A DNA stretch of 64,000 nt from Engelhardtia mirabilis (lineage in GTDB: Bacteria > Planctomycetota > UBA1135 > GCA-002686595), in the NCBI GenBank assembly GCA_007751255.1, contig CP036296.1, positions 4,464,001-4,528,000 of the forward strand, given 5' to 3'. This document shows positions 1-7,743 of this stretch, piece after piece; positions within the stretch are counted from its first letter, which is position 1, and each line of letters opens with the position of its first letter. The notes beneath the pieces were generated by a model that was not told the DNA's origin, searched no databases, and was given only the letters and a program-made list of their open reading frames with translations. A program made the translations under genes and the position numbers.

Positions 1-179
1 TCGACTCGCCGCGCCAGGCCGGCAGGGCCGCCGCGGCGCCGTCGGTCTCGGGCGTCGGCCCCGCCAGGGCCCGGCCGATTCGCAGGGGGGGTGCCACCCA
101 GGGCCTATCGGCGCCACACCGGAGCCGGTTGAGGGGCCTCGGCGCCGCTTCCCAGGGCCGCTCCAGGCCCCCGGGGAGG

Positions 180-229
180 TGTCCGGCCCAGTGGACAGGG
201 ATGGATCGCGCGGGAGGACAGGTGTCCTC
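180..229. promoter_or_regulatory. Two inverted repeats, candidate enhancer (UAS) sites
   Basis: TGTCC-N8-GGACA at 180-197 and the 16-bp palindrome GAGGACAGGTGTCCTC at 214-229. They lie about 96 and 63 bp upstream of the -24 element of the sigma54-type promoter at 283-297, a usual distance for enhancer-binding-protein sites. The GTCC/GGAC half-sites resemble the dyads upstream of the genes at 39436 and 41383. The spacing here (8) differs from the 7-nt spacing there, so the match is looser. Confidence 0.5.
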
Positions 230-282
230 ACAGCCTTGGCGTCGACCCCGGCCAGGTGGCCTGGCGGGAGTCTTTGCGCCCC

Positions 283-297
283 TGGCACGGTGCTTGC
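283..297 (+). promoter_or_regulatory. Sigma54 (RpoN) promoter
   Basis: TGGCACG-GTGC-TTGC matches the -24/-12 consensus TGGCACG-N4-TTGC at all 11 defined positions, with GG at 284-285 and GC at 296-297. The expected transcription start is about 309. This leaves a 42-nt leader with a GGAAGA Shine-Dalgarno-like stretch at 339-344 before the ATG at 351. Confidence 0.8.
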
Positions 298-350
298 CTC
301 GTCCCCGATGTGTCGTGCCCCCCGGCGCGACCCAGCCCGGAAGACCTGCC

Positions 351-1148
351 ATGTCCAACCCTGCCGAACAACGCCGCCGCGGACCCGCCGCCCTCGCCCT
401 CGTCTCCAGCGCCACCCTGCTGGCCGGTTGCTACGGCTCGGCCGGCCACGCCCACTACATCGCCCCGCCCCAGGTCGAGACGGTCTACGAGCAGGAGCCC
501 AACAACACCTTCCAGACGCCCCAGGGACTGGGGGCGCTCTACGGCGGCGACTGCCTCACGGTCCTCGGCCACAGCGACTTCTTCGACGCTGACGGCTTCG
601 CCTTCGTTGCGGGTGAGAGCATCGAAGTGCACGTCGCCCTCGACGGGGAGAACCCCTTCTGTGACCTCGACCTGTGCGTGTACGACCCCTACCTGGGCCA
701 ATACATCCTCTGCAAGGTGTCACCGAACAGCGACGAGTTCGCGAGCTTCACGGTCGACGCCGGCTTCGAGTTCCACTTGGTGGTCAGCAGCGCCTCGGGC
801 GCCTCGAACTACGCCCTGGGGATCGAGGTGTTCGACTCCTTCGGCTACGCACCCTACTCGGCCGTGGCTGGTGAGGACGAGGCCCAAGGCGGCGCGGGCG
901 CCAAGGTGCGCGCGCTCGACGCGGCTCCCGAGGAGTTGCAGCTCGACAGCGCGGACGCGGACCGCCGCCGTGCCTTCGACCGCTACCTCGACGGATCCCG
1001 GACCGACGCGAGCCCGCTGCGCTCCGAGCGCGGCATCACCTTCGACGCGCCCCTGGGCCGCTTCCTGTTGTCACCCGCTGGCCTGCCGCCGATCGCCGGC
1101 GATGTCGGTCTGGTGGCCTTGCAGTGGAAGTTCGCAGCCGCCGACTGA
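351..1148 (+). CDS. Lipoprotein with PPC-like beta-sandwich domain
   Basis: A 265-aa exported lipoprotein. The N-terminus has a basic stretch, a hydrophobic core and a lipobox LLAGC, so Cys27 is the likely lipidated residue. Residues about 40-165 look like a bacterial pre-peptidase C-terminal (PPC) domain: it opens with the typical Glu-Pro-Asn-Asn stretch and follows with short beta-strands rich in Asp and aromatic residues. PPC domains usually sit on secreted enzymes, but no catalytic domain is present here. The C-terminal ~90 residues are charged and I do not recognise them. The ATG at 351 is chosen because it gives the signal peptide and has a GGAAGA 6 nt upstream. Longer starts give only low-complexity Pro/Arg sequence. 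Expression is probably sigma54-dependent from 283-297. The substrate or partner is unknown. Confidence 0.8.
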   Translation: MSNPAEQRRRGPAALALVSSATLLAGCYGSAGHAHYIAPPQVETVYEQEPNNTFQTPQGLGALYGGDCLTVLGHSDFFDADGFAFVAGESIEVHVALDGENPFCDLDLCVYDPYLGQYILCKVSPNSDEFASFTVDAGFEFHLVVSSASGASNYALGIEVFDSFGYAPYSAVAGEDEAQGGAGAKVRALDAAPEELQLDSADADRRRAFDRYLDGSRTDASPLRSERGITFDAPLGRFLLSPAGLPPIAGDVGLVALQWKFAAAD

Positions 1149-1204
1149 CACGTCGCAGGCACGCAACGAGCGCGGCGGCCGGATCCATCCGGTCGCCGCG
1201 CTCG

Positions 1205-1885
1205 CTATCTCTGGGCGAATTGTCGCCAGGGGCCGATCTTCGGCGGCTCGGCCTCGAAGCGCATCGACTCGCGCAGGGTCGGGTGCTCGAGCACCAAGGC
1301 GCGGGCGTGCAGCGCGACCGACTTGTCGGGCAGGGCTTCGGTGGCGCCGTACTTGAGGTCGCCCAGGAGCGGCGCGCCGAGGCTCGCGGCGGCCACCCGC
1401 AACTGGTGCGGACGCCCGGTGATCGGCTCCAGCTCGAGCCAGGTCGTCTCGCCGCGCCGCTCGCGCACGCGCCAGCGGGTGATCGCCTCCTTGGCGTCGT
1501 CGCGGGGCGCCTCGAAGCTCGTCACGCGGTTGTTGGACGGGTTCTTGACGAGCCACTGGCGCAGCTCGCCCTCGTCTTCCGCGACCCACGGACCGCACAG
1601 GGCCCAATAGGTCTTGCCCATGCGCTTCGACTTGAGCTGGGACGTCAGGCGGTCGGCCGCCTTGGAGGTGCGCGCGAAGCAGATCACGCCGCTGACCGGC
1701 CGATCCAGGCGCTGCACGACCCCCAGGAACACCGCGCCGGGCTTGTGGTACTCGCGCGCGATCCAGGCCTTGGCGGAGTCGAACAGGCTCTCGTCGCCGC
1801 TGGAGTCGGGCACCGTCGGCACGCAGGCCGGCTTGTCGACCACCAACAGGTGGTTGCAGGCGTGCAGCACGCGCAGCTCGCTCAC
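1205..1885 (-). CDS. RluA-family RNA pseudouridine synthase
   Basis: A 226-aa enzyme that converts specific uridines of rRNA or tRNA to pseudouridine. The catalytic motif reads QRLDR with Asp61 as the expected nucleophile; most RluA members have HRLDR, so the His to Gln change is a mild oddity. The downstream motifs of the fold are present, including GRPHQLR and LLGDLKYG. There is no S4 RNA-binding domain, so this is a short single-domain form. The start is GTG at 1885, which overlaps the stop of the upstream methyltransferase by 4 nt (GTGA), so the two are translationally coupled. The pairing suggests a two-step rRNA modification unit. The exact site cannot be assigned from sequence. Confidence 0.85.
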   Translation of the reverse strand: MSELRVLHACNHLLVVDKPACVPTVPDSSGDESLFDSAKAWIAREYHKPGAVFLGVVQRLDRPVSGVICFARTSKAADRLTSQLKSKRMGKTYWALCGPWVAEDEGELRQWLVKNPSNNRVTSFEAPRDDAKEAITRWRVRERRGETTWLELEPITGRPHQLRVAAASLGAPLLGDLKYGATEALPDKSVALHARALVLEHPTLRESMRFEAEPPKIGPWRQFAQR

Positions 1886-2814
1886 GCCCCGTCCTCGAGG
1901 GGCACACCGCGGGCCCAGCGCGCGCAGAAGCCGCAGGGCAACAGGCGCCCGCTCGACTCCTCGGCCAGGGCCAGCTCCCCCACCGCGCTCGCGCCGCCCT
2001 CGAACTCGGCCAACAGGTTCTCGAAGGCCAGGGGCGAGTAGCCCACCGCGTAGGTCGACAGGATCAACAGGCCGCGCCGGTCCACCAGCGCCCGCGCCGC
2101 GTCGAGCAGGGGCGCGAGGCCCTCCTCGAGCTGCCAGCGCTGGCCCTTGGGGCCGCGGCCGTAGTGCGGAGGGTCGAGCAACACCGCGGCGTAGCGCTTG
2201 CCGCGCCGCACCTCGCGCTCCGCGAAGGCCAGGGCGTCCTCGAGCACCACCCGAAAGGGCTTGGAGCCCAGGCCGCTGGCCTCCGCATTGGCGACGCAGA
2301 CGTCGAGGGAGGCGCGCGAGGCGTCCACGTGGGTCACGTCGTAGCCGGCCAGGCTGGCCACGACGCTGGCGGCGCCGGTGTAGCCGAAGAGATTCAAGAG
2401 CGCCGGCCGCTCGCCCAGGTCCGCCCGGCGCTGGGCGATCCACGACCAGTTCGTGGCCTGCTCGGGGAACAGGCCCACGTGCTTGAAGGGCGTGGGCTCG
2501 ATCTGGAAGCGCGCGCCGCCGTCGCCGGCCACGGCGGTGCCCTCGGGCAGGCGCCACTCGATGGTCCAGGGCGCCTTGGGCTTGGCGCCGCGCGCGCGCG
2601 AGCCCCGCTCGAAGCGGCCCCCGCGGTCGCTCTCGCGCACGAAGACCAGGTCCGCCGCGTCCCACTCCACCGCGGGCAGCCGCGGACGCCACAGGGCCTG
2701 GGGGTCGGGACGCCGCAGCAGCACCTCGCCGAAGCGCTCGAGCTTCTCGCCGCGCCCCGAGTCGATCAAGGCGTGGTTCTGGAAGGGAACGGGACTGAAG
2801 ACCGAAGGGCGCAC
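1882..2814 (-). CDS. SAM-dependent methyltransferase, RlmI/PF10672-like
   Basis: A 310-aa class I methyltransferase. The SAM-binding region is the LLNLFGYTGAASV stretch (about residues 137-149), followed by an acidic strand end at HVDAS and the catalytic-type loop LLDPPHYGRG. The N-terminal third holds the small beta-rich segment common to 23S rRNA m5C methyltransferases such as RlmI, but the PUA domain is absent or very divergent. GTG at 2814 is preferred because an AGGAG lies about 8 nt upstream; the longer frame to 2901 has no such signal. A -10-like TAGGAT sits at 2922-2917. The RluA gene follows with a 4-nt overlap. rRNA is the likely substrate (inference); a small-molecule substrate cannot be excluded. 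Confidence 0.8.
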   Translation of the reverse strand: MRPSVFSPVPFQNHALIDSGRGEKLERFGEVLLRRPDPQALWRPRLPAVEWDAADLVFVRESDRGGRFERGSRARGAKPKAPWTIEWRLPEGTAVAGDGGARFQIEPTPFKHVGLFPEQATNWSWIAQRRADLGERPALLNLFGYTGAASVVASLAGYDVTHVDASRASLDVCVANAEASGLGSKPFRVVLEDALAFAEREVRRGKRYAAVLLDPPHYGRGPKGQRWQLEEGLAPLLDAARALVDRRGLLILSTYAVGYSPLAFENLLAEFEGGASAVGELALAEESSGRLLPCGFCARWARGVPLEDGA

Positions 2815-3122
2815 GTCACTGCTCCTGGGCGCCGGGGCGCGAAGATGGGCGATCCGGCGGACCGAGCGTGGAGTTCGAAGCTGTCGACATGGGGCCGGCA
2901 CGCGGCTGGGCGCGCCATCCTAGCCAGCGTCGGACGTCGGGATCCGCGAACAGAGCCCCCAACTCGCTCGCTCACGGCACCTTGCGGAGCGCGCCCCCCA
3001 CAGGCGGGATCCACGTCCTGCGCTGGGCGCTTCGCCCAGCGAGGTCCGGTCGCGACGGCACGTTGGCCGCAGGGCTGCGCCTGGTCCTGCGGGCGCGCGC
3101 CGCCGCCCGCTATCCTGCGCCC
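2815..3122. other. Divergent intergenic region with hairpin and two promoters
   Basis: 308 bp between divergent genes. It contains the minus-strand -10-like TAGGAT (2922-2917), a perfect 9-bp stem CGCTGGGCG/CGCCCAGCG with a 3-nt loop at 3021-3041, and the plus-strand TATCCT box at 3111. The hairpin cannot be a terminator for either divergent gene, so it may be an operator. I see no gene here. Confidence 0.5.
3111..3116 (+). promoter_or_regulatory. -10 box placed for a leaderless mRNA
   Basis: TATCCT followed by GCGCCC and then ATG at 3123. The 6-nt gap puts the expected transcription start on the A of the start codon. There is no Shine-Dalgarno upstream of this ATG. The identical 15-mer TATCCTGCGCCCATG occurs at 49497 and, on the minus strand, at 42895-42881. 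Confidence 0.6.
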
Positions 3123-3929
3123 ATGGACGACGATCCGGAGCCCCGGCTGCGCGTGGGCAGCGTGCCCTACCTGGTCGGGCGACCCCTGGACGCGGGGCTC
3201 GAGCGCGTGCCGGGCCTGGTGCTGCGGCGGGCGATCCCGGCCGAGCTGGTCGCGGATCTGCGCTCGGGGGCCCTCGACGTGGCCCTGGTCAGCTCGATCG
3301 AACTCTTCCGCCGGCCCGGCTACCGCTGGATCGGGGGTCTCGGGGTGCTCGGGGACGGACCGGTCTCCAGCGTGCAGCTCTTCCTGCGCCGTCCGCCCGC
3401 CGAGCTCGAGCGGGTGGCCCTGGACCCGGCCAGCCGGACCTCGGCCGTCCTGGCCCGGATCGTTCTGGCCCAGGCCCACGGGGTGCGGCCCGAGTTCGTC
3501 GAGGTCGAACCGGGAGCCGACCCGCGTGAGGCGACCGCCGACGCCTGGCTGCGGATCGGCGACGCCGCCCTGCGCGAGCGTCTGAGCGAGCCCGACCTCG
3601 AGTCCCTCGACCCCAGCCTCGAATGGAAGCGCCTGACCGGGCTGCCCTTCCCCTTCGCGGCGTGGATCGTGCGGCCGGGCATCGACCTCGCCCCTTGGTT
3701 GGCGCACTTTCGCGCCAGTCGCGACCTCGGGCGACGGGAGGCGGGGAGCTTCGCCGACCGCGCCGCCGAGGGTCTCGGGCTCTCGCGTGACGACTGCCGC
3801 CACTATCTTCTGGAAGAGTGCCGCTTCGACGCGGACGATCGCATGGCCCAGGCGCTCGTGCGCTTCCGCGACCTGGCCGCGGCCATCGGTCAGTGCGAGC
3901 CCGACCTGACACCGACCGCGATCGCCTGA
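3123..3929 (+). CDS. mqnA: Chorismate dehydratase MqnA (futalosine menaquinone pathway)
   Basis: A 268-aa protein that should dehydrate chorismate to 3-[(1-carboxyvinyl)oxy]benzoate, the first step of the futalosine route to menaquinone. It follows the family pattern throughout: an N-terminal RVGSVPYLVGRPL strand-loop, VSSIELF, DGPVSSVQLF, ASRTSAVLARIVL, LRIGDAAL and the late TGLPFPFAAW segment. The length is typical of the periplasmic-binding-protein-like MqnA fold. No other mqn gene lies in the window, so the pathway is scattered. A TATCCT box 6 nt before the ATG suggests a leaderless transcript. The related MqnD is less likely given the close fit to the MqnA motifs. Confidence 0.85.
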   Translation: MDDDPEPRLRVGSVPYLVGRPLDAGLERVPGLVLRRAIPAELVADLRSGALDVALVSSIELFRRPGYRWIGGLGVLGDGPVSSVQLFLRRPPAELERVALDPASRTSAVLARIVLAQAHGVRPEFVEVEPGADPREATADAWLRIGDAALRERLSEPDLESLDPSLEWKRLTGLPFPFAAWIVRPGIDLAPWLAHFRASRDLGRREAGSFADRAAEGLGLSRDDCRHYLLEECRFDADDRMAQALVRFRDLAAAIGQCEPDLTPTAIA

Positions 3930-3945
3930 CCCACACCCGGGCTCC

Positions 3946-3994
3946 GCCGCCCGAACTCCGCCGCCCGAACTCCGCCGCCCGAACTCCGCCGCCC
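3946..3994 (+). repeat. 14-bp tandem repeat, 3.5 copies
   Basis: The unit GCCGCCCGAACTCC is repeated exactly at 3946-3959, 3960-3973 and 3974-3987, with a 7-bp partial copy at 3988-3994. It directly precedes the start codon at 3996, so it occupies the place of the ribosome-binding site. No Shine-Dalgarno sequence is visible within it. Confidence 0.9.
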
Positions 3995-3995
3995 A

Positions 3996-4217
3996 ATGTC
4001 TCCCCGCATCCTCGACCTCGAGACCTGCCCCCATTGCAAGGCCCGACTTCCGCGGCCAACGCCGCGGGTCTGCCCCGAATGCGCGGGCTCCTTGCAGAAG
4101 CGGTACTTGAGCAGCGGCTGCCTGACGTCCAAGCCCATGTTGCTGCTGATCGGCATTGGCTGTGGTCTCGTCGCGGCGACGGTGCATCTGGTCAAAGCAG
4201 CCGTCGACGGCGCTTGA
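3996..4217 (+). CDS. Small zinc-ribbon membrane protein
   Basis: A 73-aa protein with a CPHC...CPEC zinc ribbon (Cys11, 14, 26, 29) and one membrane segment at about residues 48-68. The cysteine spacing and short linker are those of a rubredoxin-like knuckle, so Zn binding is likely. The rest is too short to assign a role. It starts directly after the 14-bp tandem repeat and stops 98 bp before the topoisomerase VI B gene. Similar zinc ribbon-plus-helix peptides are common and mostly uncharacterised. Confidence 0.65.
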   Translation: MSPRILDLETCPHCKARLPRPTPRVCPECAGSLQKRYLSSGCLTSKPMLLLIGIGCGLVAATVHLVKAAVDGA

Positions 4218-4315
4218 TCGCAGCCATCCCGATTCCTAGAACCGGGTCTTCGACGGGGCGTTCCGAGCGTCTCTACTCCGCCACCTCCCGAGCAGCCTGA
4301 CTGGGCCCCCCTCCC

Positions 4316-6130
4316 TTGACCGACGACAGCGCAACGCCCGGCCTGTTCGATGCCCTCGAAGCGCCGATTGAGGCCAGCTCAGTGAGCACGCAGAAGAAGA
4401 CCACCAAGCGCGGCACGAAGGCTGCCGAGCCGAAGGCCGCTGCGCCCAAGGCTGCAGCGGCGCCCGCCCCGCGCAAGCGGCGCAGCGCCGAGGACATGGC
4501 CGCGACCCAGCGGGAGATCTCGGTCTCCGAGTTCTTCACCAAGAACCGGCACCTGTTGGGCTTCGACTCGCCGCTCAAGGCCCTCCTGACCACCGTCAAG
4601 GAGGCCGTGGACAACTCCATGGACGCCTGCGAAGAGGCCGGCATCCTGCCCGAGATCTCGGTCGAGATCTCGGCCGCCGAGGAGGAGAACCGCTTCCGAG
4701 TCTGCGTCGAGGACAACGGGCCCGGGATCGTCCGCGAGCAGGTGGGCAAGATCTTCGGGAAGCTGCTCTACGGTTCCAAGTTCCACAAGCTGAGCCAGAC
4801 CCGCGGCCAGCAGGGCATCGGCATCGCCGCCGCCGGCATGTACGGCCAGCTCACCACCGGCAAGTCCGTGCGCGTGGTCAGCCGCCCGGGCAAGCGCGCC
4901 AAGGCGACCGAGTTCCTGCTGTCGATCGACACGGCCAAGAACAAGCCCGAGATCCACCACGAGGCCACCGTCGAGTGGGAGCACGGCCACGGCACGCGGG
5001 TCGAGATCGAGATGGAGGCCAAGTACCAGAAGGGTCTGCGCTCGGTCGACATGTACCTCAAGCAGACGGCCATCGCGAACCCGCACCTGACCCTGCACTT
5101 CACGGACCCCGGCGGCGAGCAGGTCACCTACGAGCGCAACACCAAGGAGATGCCGCCCGAGACCGTCGAGATCAAGCCGCACCCCCACGGGGTCGAGCTC
5201 GGACGGCTGATCGCGATGCTGAAGAGCACCCAGTCGCGCTCGCTCTCAGCCTTCCTGCAGGACGAGTTCAGCCGCGTCGGGGCCAAGGTCGCCAAGGACA
5301 TCGTCACCAAGGCGGCGGCCGCCAAGACCGGGCAGACCTTGACGGTCAAGAGCTACCCCAGCCGCATCGCGCGCGAGGAGGCCACGGCGCTCCACAAGGC
5401 GATCAACGAGACCAAAATCTCCAACCCGTCCACGGACTGCATCGCGCCGATCGGCGAGGACCTGGTCCTGGCTGGCCTCAAGAAGGAGATCGAGGCGGAC
5501 TTCTACGCGGCTTCGACTCGCCCGCCCGCGGTCTACCGCGGCAATCCGTTTCAGATCGAGGTCGGCATCGCCTACGGCAAGCCCGGGGGCGTGGGCCTGG
5601 AGGTCACCGACGAGGGGCGCATCCGCAAGAAGGCCACCTCCCGCGACGTGGTCGAGGACCTGGTGGCGGGCGCCGACGAGCCGATCCGCGTGCTGCGCTT
5701 CGCCAACCGCGTGCCGCTGCTGCACCAGCAGTCGGCCTGCGCGGTGACCAAGGGCGTGATCCTGACCAACTGGAAGTCCTACGGCCTGACCCAGCCCCGC
5801 GGCGCCCTGCCCATCGGCCCCATGGCCGTGCTGATCCACATCGCCAGCGTGTGGGTGCCCTTCACCTCGGAGTCCAAGGAGGCCATCGCCTCCTACCCCG
5901 AGATCCTGAAGGAGATCCGCCTGGCCCTGCAGGACTGCGGGCGCAAGCTCGGCACCTACATCCGCAAGGGCAAGCGCCTCAAGCGCGAGTTCGACAAGCG
6001 CAACTACATCGAGAAGTACATCCCGCACATCGGCATCGCCCTGCAGGAGATCCTCGATTTGACCAACGTGGAGCGCGACGGCACGGTCGAGACCCTCGAG
6101 GACGTGCTCCACAAGAGCCGCAAGTTCTAG
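4316..6130 (+). CDS. top6B: DNA topoisomerase VI subunit B
   Basis: The ATPase subunit of type IIB topoisomerase, which with subunit A relaxes and decatenates DNA through an ATP-gated double-strand break. The GHKL ATPase boxes are clear in the 604-aa frame: EAVDNSMDAC with catalytic Glu96 and Asn100, EDNGPGI (132-138) and the lid GQQGIGIAAAGMYG (164-177). The H2TH region and the transducer with RFANRVPLLH follow. An N-terminal tail of about 60 residues is rich in Lys and Ala (QKKTTKRGTK...) and is not part of the usual fold. The start is uncertain: TTG 4316 is used here, GTG 4382 or ATG 4496 are possible, and none has a good Shine-Dalgarno. The A subunit lies 1.6 kb downstream on the same strand. 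Topoisomerase VI is mainly archaeal and plant, so it is an uncommon bacterial gene. Confidence 0.93.
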   Translation: MTDDSATPGLFDALEAPIEASSVSTQKKTTKRGTKAAEPKAAAPKAAAAPAPRKRRSAEDMAATQREISVSEFFTKNRHLLGFDSPLKALLTTVKEAVDNSMDACEEAGILPEISVEISAAEEENRFRVCVEDNGPGIVREQVGKIFGKLLYGSKFHKLSQTRGQQGIGIAAAGMYGQLTTGKSVRVVSRPGKRAKATEFLLSIDTAKNKPEIHHEATVEWEHGHGTRVEIEMEAKYQKGLRSVDMYLKQTAIANPHLTLHFTDPGGEQVTYERNTKEMPPETVEIKPHPHGVELGRLIAMLKSTQSRSLSAFLQDEFSRVGAKVAKDIVTKAAAAKTGQTLTVKSYPSRIAREEATALHKAINETKISNPSTDCIAPIGEDLVLAGLKKEIEADFYAASTRPPAVYRGNPFQIEVGIAYGKPGGVGLEVTDEGRIRKKATSRDVVEDLVAGADEPIRVLRFANRVPLLHQQSACAVTKGVILTNWKSYGLTQPRGALPIGPMAVLIHIASVWVPFTSESKEAIASYPEILKEIRLALQDCGRKLGTYIRKGKRLKREFDKRNYIEKYIPHIGIALQEILDLTNVERDGTVETLEDVLHKSRKF

Positions 6131-6148
6131 GGGCAGGAGCACCACGCC

Positions 6149-6373
6149 ATGGCAGAGCAAGGTTCGACCGGCAACGTCGTCGCGGCGGTGTGCTCGTTCT
6201 TCATCCCCGGCCTCGGGCAACTGGTCCAGGGACGGCTGATGGCGGCGGCGCTGTTCTTCCTGATCACGGGTGCCTGCTACGCGACGTCGTTCCTGCTGGT
6301 GCCGCTGATTCCGGCGTTGATTCTCCATCTGTGGTCCATCGTCGACGCCGCCGTGTGGAAGGGCCCGCGGTGA
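6149..6373 (+). CDS. Small TM2-like membrane protein
   Basis: A 74-aa protein with two hydrophobic segments (about 9-45 and 48-66). It carries the PGLGQLVQGR turn before the first long helix, which recalls TM2-type and related small membrane families. An AGGAG at 6135-6139 supports the ATG at 6149. It follows topoisomerase VI B by 18 bp, and its stop overlaps the next gene's start by 4 nt (GTGA), so it belongs to the same transcript. Its role is unknown. Confidence 0.7.
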   Translation: MAEQGSTGNVVAAVCSFFIPGLGQLVQGRLMAAALFFLITGACYATSFLLVPLIPALILHLWSIVDAAVWKGPR

Positions 6374-7701
6374 CCTCCCCCATCGCCAGTGGTCCCGCGC
6401 GCGCGGCATTGCTGGCCATCGCCTGCCTCAGCGCCGGATGCGCCGAACCTGAACTGCGGCGCCCGAACGTCGTGGTGGTCGTGATCGACACCCTGCGCTC
6501 GGATCGACTGCCCTTCTACGGCTGCGAGTCGACCCACGCGCCCTTCCTGACCTCGATCGCCGAGCGCGGCCTGGTCTTTGACGAGGCCTGGGCCGCCTCT
6601 TCCTGGACGGCCCCCTCCACGGCGTCGCTGTTCACCGGGCTCTATCCGGACCAACACGGGGTCAAAACCGGCCTGGTGGTCTACGAGCGCACCGTCGAGC
6701 GCGGCCGCGTCGAGCTGCGCCTGGGACGCATTCCGGAGCAGCTCGAGACCCTGCCGGAGCGCTTCAAGGCCGCCGGCTATCGAACCTTCGGCGTGGCCGA
6801 CAACCCCAACGTCTGCGAGCGCTTGGGCTTCGCCGAGGGCTTCGACCACTTCGAGACCCTCGACTACGCGGGTGCCGACGCCTTGTGCGACGTGGCCCGC
6901 GACTACGGGGAGGAATTGGCGTCGTCCGACGCGCCCTTCCTGCTCTACCTGCATTTGATGGACCCGCACTCGCCCTACCACGAGCGCGCGCCCTGGTTCG
7001 ACGCCGAGGCTGCCACGGCCCAGCGGCCGTACGCCGCCGAGCTCGCCGCCTACGACAGCGAGATCGCCTTCGCGGACGAGCAACTCGCGCGACTCTTCGG
7101 CGAGCTGGACCTGGGCGACGACGAACTGGTCGTGCTGACTGCCGACCATGGTGAAGAGTTCGGCGACCACGGCAGCATCGGCCACGACTTCAAGCTCTAC
7201 GAAGAGCTGCTGGCGGTGCCGCTCGTCTTCGCCGGCCCGGGGATCACGGGGGGCGGCCGCAGCGCGGAGCCGGTCAGCCTGATCGATCTGCTGCCGACCC
7301 TGGCCGACCTGTGCGGTCTGCCACCGGCGGCGGATCTGGACGGCCGCTCCCTGCGCGGGATCCTCGAGGGCGACACGGCGACCCTCGGCGAGCGCCTGGT
7401 GCATGCCGAGCGAACCCGCGAGAACCTCGACCCGCCGCGGACCCTGAGCGCGGTGCGCGACGGGCGCATGAAGCTGATCAGCGACCTCTCGAAGGACGCG
7501 CTCGAGCTGTACGACCTGGAACGCGACCCCTTCGAGCTGCGCGACATCGAGAAGACCTCGCCGGAGGTCGCGCGCGGGCTGCTCGTGGAGCTGCGCTCCT
7601 TCGAGCGGCGCGGCGCGCGCGTCGAACGCCAGTTCGCCGTCCCCCTCGACCCCGACGACGAGAGCCTGAGCGTGCTCGAACGCCTGGGCTACGTGCGTTA
7701 G
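6370..7701 (+). CDS. Sulfatase-fold lipoprotein, Thr at the formylglycine position
   Basis: A 443-aa alkaline-phosphatase-superfamily protein. The GTG at 6370 (GTGA overlap with the upstream stop) gives a lipoprotein signal ending LSAGC with Cys24. Metal-site stretches are present: VVVIDTLRSDR near the start and TADHGEEFGDHG late. The active-site segment reads T80-A-P-S-T-A-S-L-F-T-G, where true sulfatases have C/S-x-P-S/A-R. Thr replaces the Cys or Ser that becomes formylglycine and the Arg is missing. Thr is the nucleophile in LTA-synthase and phosphoethanolamine-transferase relatives, so a phosphotransferase or phosphodiesterase role is more likely than sulfate ester cleavage (inference). 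It lies between the two topoisomerase VI genes. Confidence 0.8.
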   Translation: MTSPIASGPARAALLAIACLSAGCAEPELRRPNVVVVVIDTLRSDRLPFYGCESTHAPFLTSIAERGLVFDEAWAASSWTAPSTASLFTGLYPDQHGVKTGLVVYERTVERGRVELRLGRIPEQLETLPERFKAAGYRTFGVADNPNVCERLGFAEGFDHFETLDYAGADALCDVARDYGEELASSDAPFLLYLHLMDPHSPYHERAPWFDAEAATAQRPYAAELAAYDSEIAFADEQLARLFGELDLGDDELVVLTADHGEEFGDHGSIGHDFKLYEELLAVPLVFAGPGITGGGRSAEPVSLIDLLPTLADLCGLPPAADLDGRSLRGILEGDTATLGERLVHAERTRENLDPPRTLSAVRDGRMKLISDLSKDALELYDLERDPFELRDIEKTSPEVARGLLVELRSFERRGARVERQFAVPLDPDDESLSVLERLGYVR

Positions 7702-7743
7702 ACCGAACTCTCCCGCCCCGCCGACCGCTTCCCCAACGATCCG

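Larger units (their letters stand above)
1..350. other. Non-coding leader region at left edge
   Basis: I see no convincing gene in the first 350 bases. Open frames here run in several registers, as expected at this GC content. The useful content is regulatory: two GTCC/GGAC dyads around 180-229 and a sigma54-type promoter at 283-297, both serving the lipoprotein gene that starts at 351. The first ~120 bases could be the end of something outside the window. Confidence 0.5.

Noticed and set aside
129-1356. Long overlapping open frames in all registers near the first lipoprotein gene
   Set aside because: Arg/Pro/Ala-rich translations with no domain pattern; expected from ~70% GC. The frame with a lipobox and PPC-like sequence was kept.
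5246-6409. Long minus-strand frame opposite topoisomerase VI B
   Set aside because: The translation is His/Asp/Gly-rich without motifs; the plus-strand frame has all GHKL boxes.
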